A stretch of 6,028 nt of DNA from Desulfocicer vacuolatum DSM 3385 (GTDB lineage Bacteria > Desulfobacterota > Desulfobacteria > Desulfobacterales > SURF-7): positions 1 through 6,028 of the forward strand of contig CAMBQS010000224.1 of NCBI GenBank assembly GCA_945870015.1, read 5' to 3'. Positions 1 to 5,471 of the stretch are shown one piece after another. The number at the start of each line of letters is the position of its first letter. The first letter of the stretch is position 1. The notes beneath the pieces are model-generated. The model was not told where the DNA came from. It did no database searches and saw only the letters and a list, made by a program, of their open reading frames with translations. A program made the position numbers and the translations under genes.

Positions 1-1
1 T

Positions 2-1429
2 CAGAAACTTCAGGCAAGACCGTGGGCCAATCACCCTCATGTGGAACTGATCAAGGCAGATGCCCTGGATGCGGAATCGTTGAGCCGTGCAGTCCGGGGA
101 TGCCGGGCCATTTATTATCTGGTGCACTCTATGAATTCGGAAACCGCTTCGTTTGAAAAGAGCGACCGACTTGCTGCTCAAAACATGGTTGACGCTGCTT
201 CCAAAGAAGGTGTGGAACGGATAATCTATCTGGGTGGATTGGGGGAAACAAATCAGGGCAAACTGAGCCGGCATCTTCGGTCGCGACATGAGGTTGCTGC
301 CATTCTGCAGGCAGGCAAGCTTCCGGCAACTGTACTTCGGGCAGCCGTGATACTGGGTTCCGGCAGTGTATCTTTTGAAATCATGCGATATCTGGTGGAA
401 CGGCTCCCGGTAATGGTTACCCCCAAATGGGTCAATACCCTGAATCAGCCCATCGCCATTCGCAATGTGTTGTTTTACCTGCGGGGGTGTCTGGAAACCG
501 ATGAGGTTCTGGCGCAGTCCTTTGACATCGGCGGCCCTGATATTCTGACATACAGAGAGCTTTTCGACATCTATGCCGAGGAGGCAGGTCTGCCCAAACG
601 GCGTATCATTCCAATCCCCTTCCTTTCCCTGGTACTGAGCGCCTACTGGCTCCATTTTATTACTCCTGTTCCCGCACCTATTGCGCGGTCGCTGGCTGCC
701 GGTCTTCGCAATGAGGTCATCTGCCACGATAACCGCATCCAAAAGATCATTCCGCAGCAACTGATTTCCTGCCGGGAGGCGATTCAGATCGCCCTGGAAA
801 GAATCCGGGAGAACCGCGTGGATACCTGCTGGTCTGATGCCGGGTGTCTGGTGCCACCGGAGTGGGTCTATTGCGGAGACGAAGCCTATAGCGGAGGAGA
901 TGTTCTTCAGTGTGCCTACCGGGTCCGGTTGTCTGCTTACCCGGAAGACATATGGCATTACATTATCCGGATTGGCGGTAACAAAGGATGGTATTTCGGA
1001 TCAATGCTGTGGAGGCTACGGGGACTTCTGGATCGATGGATCGGCGGAGTCGGGTTGCAGCGCGGTCGTCGTGACCCCGATCATCTGAGGGTCGGGGATG
1101 CCCTCGACTTCTGGCGTGTCCTGGAGGCCAATCCCCCCAATCGTCTGCTGCTGCTGGCCGAGATGAAATCTCCGGGCGATGCGCTTCTGGACATCCGTAT
1201 CGACTCTCCGGAAACCGAAGTCGTGGAGTTGCAGTTGATCGCCCGTTTTCTTCCCTCCGGGCTGGGAGGACTGGTCTACTGGTACACCCTTTATCCCTTC
1301 CATTTCTGGTTATTCCGCGGCATGCTTCGATCCATTGCACGGAATGCCGGAAAAACCGTTCTGATCCCTCCCCATCGTTTCTCCCCGCATACCGGCCCAA
1401 TATGTGAGTTGGACCCGTCTCAACAATAA
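2..1429 (+). CDS. YbjT-like NAD(P)-binding (atypical SDR) protein with C-terminal DUF2867, 5'-truncated
   Basis: The reading frame is open from the left edge (codon 2-4) to TAA at 1427-1429, giving 475 visible residues. About 40 N-terminal residues, including the Rossmann glycine-rich nucleotide-binding loop, should lie outside the window. GTG at 41 is probably internal, because the residues before it (QKLQARPWANHPH) continue the family alignment. The N-terminal two-thirds follow the NAD(P)H-binding 'atypical SDR' pattern: YYLVHSM (113-133), IYLGGLGE, HLRSRHEVAAIL, TVLRAAVILGSGS, and later FDIGGPDILTY and PIPF. The last ~190 residues (from about 833) match DUF2867: IGGNKGWYFGSMLW, RVGDALDFWRV, AEMKSPGDA, VYWYTLYPFHFWLFRGM. 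E. coli YbjT (about 476 aa) has the same two-part plan and many of these motifs from memory. Substrate and reaction are unknown for the family; a cytoplasmic or membrane-associated oxidoreductase or sensor is inferred. The aromatic C-terminal stretch could touch the membrane. It converges on the next gene with a 16-bp gap, so they are not an operon. Confidence 0.9.
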   Translation, partial: QKLQARPWANHPHVELIKADALDAESLSRAVRGCRAIYYLVHSMNSETASFEKSDRLAAQNMVDAASKEGVERIIYLGGLGETNQGKLSRHLRSRHEVAAILQAGKLPATVLRAAVILGSGSVSFEIMRYLVERLPVMVTPKWVNTLNQPIAIRNVLFYLRGCLETDEVLAQSFDIGGPDILTYRELFDIYAEEAGLPKRRIIPIPFLSLVLSAYWLHFITPVPAPIARSLAAGLRNEVICHDNRIQKIIPQQLISCREAIQIALERIRENRVDTCWSDAGCLVPPEWVYCGDEAYSGGDVLQCAYRVRLSAYPEDIWHYIIRIGGNKGWYFGSMLWRLRGLLDRWIGGVGLQRGRRDPDHLRVGDALDFWRVLEANPPNRLLLLAEMKSPGDALLDIRIDSPETEVVELQLIARFLPSGLGGLVYWYTLYPFHFWLFRGMLRSIARNAGKTVLIPPHRFSPHTGPICELDPSQQ

Positions 1430-1445
1430 TCATGGGATTGGATGA

Positions 1446-4400
1446 TCAAAAATTGACCCACCCTTTAACACTGATATAGGCCGCCACCTCGCTTTCATCC
1501 TCATCTTCCAGCCGCTGATCCGGCGCATAGACGACTCCCAGCCCCGGGGCAAACTGAACATACCGGAGAAGCGTCATAGACAGGTTCACTTCTGTCCCGG
1601 CCGCATTGAGCCATTCCAGATCATCCCCGCGGCCCAGATCATCCCAGGTTCTTCCGCCTTCATAATAGAATTCACCGTGAATCTGCTGAAAATAGGAAGG
1701 AAACCGGTTTCCAACACCTTTTGAAAAAGAAACGATGGGGAACCGGTAAGAAGCAATGGCTCTGGTGATCTCTTCTCCGACCTGATAGTTCTCCGAATAA
1801 CCCCGAATTCCATGTGTCCGGGAAATGCCAAAGGTATCGCTGGTAAATAAAGACGTTCCAGGGCTTCCTCCCAATCCGAAGTACCCCTGGGCATATTGAT
1901 CCCCGTCTCCGAATCCATATAATCCCGAAATCAGCAATACATGATTGTTCAGCCATGGCATGGAAATATATTCTCGCCATTCGGATGTGAACAGTTTTCG
2001 ATAATACCCTCCGCCCAGTGTTTCATCAGAGAGACTGGCGGCTATGGTAATATACCGCCCATCCTCTATGGAACTGCTGCTTTTGAATGCGGTTCCGTCA
2101 AAATATAATATTCTTGCCCAGATATCGCCCTCATCTTCCTCTGTGGGATAAACAGACAATCTCCGGTTCCGGTAATCCCGTGAGGTCTCCTCTACAACTT
2201 CCCTTTTTGAAAACCCGTAACCGCATCGGAGCAGAAGCTGCCAGTCTACCTTGATATAAGGGAATTCAAGTGCAGTGCCTGCTCCGTAAATATCCTCGGT
2301 ATAATCAAACTGTGCCCCTGTATTCCGGTCGATCAGAAGATCCGAATAATTTTCCTGATCTGCAGCCCCATAGATATGAATCAGGGGATAGATGCCGCTG
2401 TAAGTATACTGAAGCGATCCGATAACCGATTCATGTTCAAATTCATACCCTGCGGAAGCCTTCAGGCTTTGATAGCCGGTGGGATCTGAAAAAGATACAC
2501 CTACCCCGCTCCGGAGTCCGAATGAATCCAGATCCAGCCAAGGTGACCAGTAATCCGGCTGAATTCCGGCAAAGGAATTATAGGATTCTGATGTACTTTC
2601 GGAAACGGCTTTTTCCGATTCCTTCCGGATTTCCGTGATATCTTTGTCCAGAAAATCCTTTATCTTTCCGCCTTCCCATGAAGGTCCGATTTGGGGCAGG
2701 GCATTGATGTCAAAGCCAATCACCGGATAAGGAAGCATTGTCAGATATGGCCCCTTGGAATCAAATCCCACAGCAGCAATCCGGCTGCCATCTTCGGAAA
2801 CAACCGGAGAGATGAGCCCTCCGGTAACATGAGTCAATGAGTAAGGAACTGCATCTGTTTTTGCCTTAACAGCATAAAGATTGTATACGCCGTTCAGATC
2901 GCTGCTGAACAAAAGAAGATCTTTTGATGGATGCCAGTCCGGTGTCAAAATCTGCCGCCGGCTCTGATAGATGATTTGGAAAGTATGGCTATCCAGATGG
3001 AAAACCTTTAACCAGTATCCGTCCGTACCGGTCTCTGCATAAACAATCCGGTTCCCGTCCGGAGCAAATTTCGGAGTGGAAAGGACATGAAACAAAGGAG
3101 TAGTATCCAGAACTCTTTCCTGGACGGGATTCCCATCCTCATTCAGTTCCAGAAGCACAAGATGGCTTTTCCCGCTTCGCTGACTCACCGCTACGATTTT
3201 TTTCCCGTCGGAAGAGAGATCGATTGAAACATATCGCCCCTGATCCGTGATCTGTTTATCTTTTCCTTCAGCAATATCATACCTCCGGATTTCATACCAG
3301 AAATTCTCGTTCTTCTGAAGTTCCAGAGCCGTATAGTAAAGATATCGGCCATCGGACGAAACGGAAAGGCTGCCGTATTCGGAAGTGGATCGTGTATTGG
3401 TTATCTTTTCGGTTTCCCCGGTCTTGACATCAAATGCATAAAGGGTATCCCTGTCTTCCGGTTCCATGCCCAGAAAGAATATCCGGTCACCTGCAAATAC
3501 AGGGTGGTAGACCGATATCTCCGCAGGTGTCAGCCGGTTATTTTCAGTTGGCGTGTAGGAGTTGAGATGTTCCAACTTTGCATTCTGATCCTCGACTTCA
3601 TTGGCCAGCATCTCTTCGGCCAGTTCCCAGGAATATTTACCGGTTGTTTTATGGGTCGGGGAATCCAGATTAAACAGAAATGATTTTCCCAGGTTCTGAA
3701 CCTCTTCGCCGACCACATTTTCCCCGGAGCCATGCTCATACAGGTACTGGAAATACTTCATCCCATACAGATATGCCGCATCCCCATACGGCCAGTAGGG
3801 TATCTCCAGATACCATCTGGAATAGGGAAGCAGTTGATCATCCCGTACCGCGCACCGGAAAATCATATCCGCATAGGTTGATCTTCCCCTTCCCGGCGGG
3901 CAGAACTCTGTTTCAGACCAGATCGACATGCCCTCGAGGAACCATCTGGGCGCCAACTGCACAGGTGAAGATGTGAACAGAAACAACCCCATGGATACGA
4001 CATCCGTTGGTTCGACTTTTCCAAACACCATTGAAAAATATTTGCTGTATCCAAGACGCATATCCATGCTGATCAGATGGGTCAGTTCATGGTAGATTGT
4101 CCGCCGGATATAATTTCCATCCTGAAAAATCGATGTTCCGGGTGTGGGACCGGCAATATACAATGACATGATATTATGGGGTGTGGTTGTTGACCATCCA
4201 TTATGCGTATCAAATCCATCCTGGAGCAGAACCGTTGTTTTACCGGAGGGCCTCCAGTTAAAAATCGGCGTCAAAACAGCGTATGCCTCTTCAAAATAGG
4301 CGGCAATCAGCGGAACAGTTTCTTCGAGGGGTTGCTGATAAATAAATCGAAAATGCTCTGTTTCTCTTTCCAGCGCCTTTTCATGAATCGGGAACTGCGG

Positions 4401-4496
4401 TGTTTCATATGCAACAGATCGGCCTGGAAAAAGCATGCATACGATGAAAAACAAAACCATGAAAAAAAACGACCGTTTCCCACAGACATAAACCAT
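1446..4496 (-). CDS. Outer-membrane fusion: gluzincin metallopeptidase + TolB-like beta-propeller + Omp85-type barrel
   Basis: This is 1016 aa, complete, from ATG at 4494-4496 to TGA at 1446-1448. Residues 1-29 form a Sec signal peptide: basic GKR, hydrophobic core 9-24, likely signal peptidase I site after SVA (27-29). There is no lipobox. Residues ~35-310 are a peptidase-MA-like (gluzincin) domain with zinc motif HELTH at 136-140 and WFLEGM at 185-190, where E188 is the likely third zinc ligand, so the active site looks intact. Residues ~325-595 carry six propeller units about 44-50 residues apart, five with an [S/P]xDG-like turn (378, 426, 476, ~520, 565), as in the six-bladed TolB/WD40-like (PD40) propeller. 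A charged, Ser/Glu-rich linker follows (610-640). Residues ~650-1016 alternate hydrophobic and polar like a transmembrane barrel, contain IRGY (897-900), the hallmark of the Omp85 lid loop, and end in a terminal Phe (VNF), typical of BAM substrates. No POTRA repeats are visible. Inferred role: a protease or protein-handling module held in the periplasm by an outer-membrane pore. The substrate is unknown. It could instead be a non-proteolytic binding scaffold. Confidence 0.88.
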   Translation of the reverse strand: MVYVCGKRSFFFMVLFFIVCMLFPGRSVAYETPQFPIHEKALERETEHFRFIYQQPLEETVPLIAAYFEEAYAVLTPIFNWRPSGKTTVLLQDGFDTHNGWSTTTPHNIMSLYIAGPTPGTSIFQDGNYIRRTIYHELTHLISMDMRLGYSKYFSMVFGKVEPTDVVSMGLFLFTSSPVQLAPRWFLEGMSIWSETEFCPPGRGRSTYADMIFRCAVRDDQLLPYSRWYLEIPYWPYGDAAYLYGMKYFQYLYEHGSGENVVGEEVQNLGKSFLFNLDSPTHKTTGKYSWELAEEMLANEVEDQNAKLEHLNSYTPTENNRLTPAEISVYHPVFAGDRIFFLGMEPEDRDTLYAFDVKTGETEKITNTRSTSEYGSLSVSSDGRYLYYTALELQKNENFWYEIRRYDIAEGKDKQITDQGRYVSIDLSSDGKKIVAVSQRSGKSHLVLLELNEDGNPVQERVLDTTPLFHVLSTPKFAPDGNRIVYAETGTDGYWLKVFHLDSHTFQIIYQSRRQILTPDWHPSKDLLLFSSDLNGVYNLYAVKAKTDAVPYSLTHVTGGLISPVVSEDGSRIAAVGFDSKGPYLTMLPYPVIGFDINALPQIGPSWEGGKIKDFLDKDITEIRKESEKAVSESTSESYNSFAGIQPDYWSPWLDLDSFGLRSGVGVSFSDPTGYQSLKASAGYEFEHESVIGSLQYTYSGIYPLIHIYGAADQENYSDLLIDRNTGAQFDYTEDIYGAGTALEFPYIKVDWQLLLRCGYGFSKREVVEETSRDYRNRRLSVYPTEEDEGDIWARILYFDGTAFKSSSSIEDGRYITIAASLSDETLGGGYYRKLFTSEWREYISMPWLNNHVLLISGLYGFGDGDQYAQGYFGLGGSPGTSLFTSDTFGISRTHGIRGYSENYQVGEEITRAIASYRFPIVSFSKGVGNRFPSYFQQIHGEFYYEGGRTWDDLGRGDDLEWLNAAGTEVNLSMTLLRYVQFAPGLGVVYAPDQRLEDEDESEVAAYISVKGWVNF

Positions 4497-4503
4497 ACAA
4501 TAA

Positions 4504-4509
4504 TTCCCC
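4504..4509 (-). promoter_or_regulatory. Ribosome binding site of the peptidase-propeller-barrel gene
   Basis: On the minus strand GGGGAA lies 7 nt upstream of the ATG at 4496, a good Shine-Dalgarno at normal spacing. It decides between the first Met and the internal Met13 (codon at 4458-4460), which has only a T-rich stretch in front of it. Starting at Met1 also supplies the basic n-region (GKR) of the signal peptide. Confidence 0.7.
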
Positions 4510-4527
4510 GCAAAGCTGATTCCTGAT

Positions 4528-4547
4528 ATATGATGCTTCTGTCATAT
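4528..4547. repeat. Short inverted repeat in the leader of the minus-strand gene
   Basis: ATATGA (4528-4533) and TCATAT (4542-4547) are perfect 6-bp inverted arms around an 8-nt spacer. It lies about 50 bp downstream of the predicted transcription start of the minus-strand gene and about 30 bp before its start codon. It could be an operator half-site pair or a weak RNA hairpin. The arms are short and AT-rich, so chance is a serious alternative. Confidence 0.25.
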
Positions 4548-4601
4548 CATCTGCCGGAGATGAATGACGGATGAAAAAGACAACCCTGTTTTTTGAGAAA
4601 A

Positions 4602-4630
4602 AGTATAAATGGATAATCCGATCAAGTCAA
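4602..4630 (-). promoter_or_regulatory. Predicted sigma-70 promoter of the peptidase-propeller-barrel gene
   Basis: Read on the minus strand, -35 TTGACT (4630-4625) and -10 TATACT (4607-4602) are separated by exactly 17 nt. Each box matches the sigma-70 consensus at 5 of 6 positions. Transcription should begin near 4595, leaving an untranslated leader of about 100 nt before the ATG at 4496. It is the best promoter match I found in the window and points to housekeeping, constitutive-type transcription. No extended -10 TG is present. Confidence 0.7.
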
Positions 4631-4656
4631 CTGTACCTTACCCTGTTTCCGGAATA

Positions 4657-4687
4657 ATTCTTTCTCAACGGGTCATGGAAAAAGAAT
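4657..4687. repeat. Imperfect inverted repeat upstream of the phosphoesterase gene
   Basis: ATTCTTTCTC (4657-4666) and GAAAAAGAAT (4678-4687) form 10-bp inverted arms with one mismatch around an 11-nt spacer. No T-run follows on either strand, so it is not an intrinsic terminator. It overlaps the -35 element of the candidate rightward promoter, so an operator for a dimeric regulator is possible. Nothing in the window identifies such a regulator. Confidence 0.35.
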
Positions 4688-4704
4688 GGAATCTGTGATA
4701 TAAA
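4676..4704 (+). promoter_or_regulatory. Candidate promoter of the phosphoesterase gene (weak)
   Basis: TGGAAA (4676-4681, 4 of 6 to consensus) and TATAAA (4699-4704, 5 of 6) are spaced 17 nt apart. Transcription would start near 4711, just before the GGAG Shine-Dalgarno at 4715. An alternative -10 is AATAAT at 4653-4658, but no good -35 goes with it. The assignment is tentative. Confidence 0.35.
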
Positions 4705-4722
4705 CAAAAAAGTTGGAGAAAT

Positions 4723-4737
4723 ATGGTGTCAACATGA
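4723..4737 (+). other. Possible four-codon leader ORF overlapping the phosphoesterase start (ATGA)
   Basis: ATG (4723-4725) is followed by GTG, TCA, ACA and the stop TGA at 4735-4737, encoding only MVST. The stop overlaps the phosphoesterase ATG (4734-4736) in an ATGA arrangement, the classic layout for translational coupling. The best Shine-Dalgarno here, GGAG at 4715-4718, lies 4 nt before this mini-ORF but 15 nt before the phosphoesterase ATG. The real gene may therefore be reached by reinitiation. An ORF this short also arises easily by chance. Confidence 0.3.
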
Positions 4738-5471
4738 AAATGGCTGTTATCTCAGATATCCATGGGAACCTGGAAGCCTTTACCCGTGTGCTGGAAGATA
4801 TTCGTCTGCAACAGGTGGATTTCATCATCTCCCTGGGTGACAATATCAGTTATGGTGCCGACTCTGAGGAGGTTATTCAGCAGGTACAGCAGCATGACAT
4901 CATCTCCATCCTTGGGAATCATGAACTTGCCGTTATGGATGCAAAGGTTCGGAACTGGTTTACAAAAGATGCCCAGGAAGCCCTGAATCAGGTTCTAAAA
5001 ACCCTTTCAGCCGATTCAATACAATATATCCATGGGTTGCAGATCAATTTCAGCCTGGCGGACTGCCTGTTTGTACATGGATTCCCTCCTGACTCCGTCA
5101 GACTCTATCTGTTTCAGATCCGTGACGCTCAAATGCTTAAAACCTTTCGTGATATGGAAGAATCCATCTGCTTTGTCGGCCACACTCATAAGCTCCGTCT
5201 GGTCTGTCCGGAAAATGACCGGATTGATTCCCAGCCGCTTCAGAACAGGATCATTCAATTAAGAAGAGATCAGAAGTATATCATCAATGCCGGAAGTGTA
5301 GGCCAGCCCAGGGATGGTGATCCAAATGCAAAATATCTGATCTGGGATACATCCGCTTATCAGCTTGAAACCCGATCGATTCCCTACGATATCCCAACAG
5401 CAGTCCAAAAGATCATGGATGCCGGTATTCCGGAAAAGTTTGCCCGTTGTCTGGAGGGAACTCGGTTATAG
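4734..5471 (+). CDS. YfcE/MJ0936-type calcineurin-like metallophosphoesterase
   Basis: This is 245 aa from ATG 4734 to TAG 5469-5471. It belongs to the calcineurin-like phosphoesterase superfamily (Metallophos_2 type), soluble and cytoplasmic, with a two-metal active site that hydrolyses phosphomono- or phosphodiesters. All metal-binding motifs are visible in order: SDIHGN with D8 and H10, LGDN with D36 and N37, GNHE at 61-64, VHG at 114-116, GHTH at 149-152. The family signature NAGSVGQPRDGD follows at 185-196. Length is normal for this group. The start was chosen because MKMAVISDIHGN begins the first beta strand as in relatives; an upstream in-frame TTG at 4713 lacks a Shine-Dalgarno and would add only seven unconserved residues. 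The substrate cannot be read from sequence; relatives include broad-specificity phosphodiesterases and some diadenosine or protein phosphatases. It is divergent from the barrel gene and overlaps the next gene's stop tail to tail, so it is probably monocistronic. Confidence 0.93.
   Translation: MKMAVISDIHGNLEAFTRVLEDIRLQQVDFIISLGDNISYGADSEEVIQQVQQHDIISILGNHELAVMDAKVRNWFTKDAQEALNQVLKTLSADSIQYIHGLQINFSLADCLFVHGFPPDSVRLYLFQIRDAQMLKTFRDMEESICFVGHTHKLRLVCPENDRIDSQPLQNRIIQLRRDQKYIINAGSVGQPRDGDPNAKYLIWDTSAYQLETRSIPYDIPTAVQKIMDAGIPEKFARCLEGTRL

Noticed and set aside
41..1429. GTG at 41 as the true start of the YbjT-like gene
   Set aside because: The frame is open back to the window edge, the residues before it fit the family, and the Rossmann nucleotide-binding loop would be missing.
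963..1433. 156-residue antisense open frame opposite the DUF2867 region
   Set aside because: It lies entirely opposite a well-conserved domain in GC-rich DNA; the Arg/Pro/Ser-rich translation matches nothing I know and looks like a codon-bias shadow.
1430..1445. Shared terminator between the two convergent genes
   Set aside because: The 16-bp gap and its flanks contain no GC-rich hairpin followed by a T-run on either strand.
4434..4442. Lipoprotein signal at Cys20 of the barrel protein
   Set aside because: The residue before the Cys is Val, not Gly/Ala/Ser, so there is no lipobox; SVA at 27-29 is a better signal peptidase I site.
1446..4496. Frequent CCGGA/TCCGG pentamers as a dispersed motif
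   Set aside because: They occur in varied codon contexts and follow from preferred CGG/CCG/TCC/GGA codons rather than from a phased or spaced array.
4203..4526. Plus-strand open frame opposite the start of the barrel gene
   Set aside because: It covers the signal peptide and first domain of a clear gene on the other strand, and its translation shows no domain features.
4583..4648. Direct repeat ACCCTGTTT (4583-4591 and 4640-4648)
   Set aside because: Two 9-bp copies 57 bp apart do not line up with either promoter in a meaningful way, and the 8-bp core recurs inside a gene at 5893-5900; likely chance.
4713..4736. TTG at 4713 as start of the phosphoesterase
   Set aside because: It has no Shine-Dalgarno and adds residues absent from the conserved MKxAVISDIHGN beginning; GGAG lies inside it.
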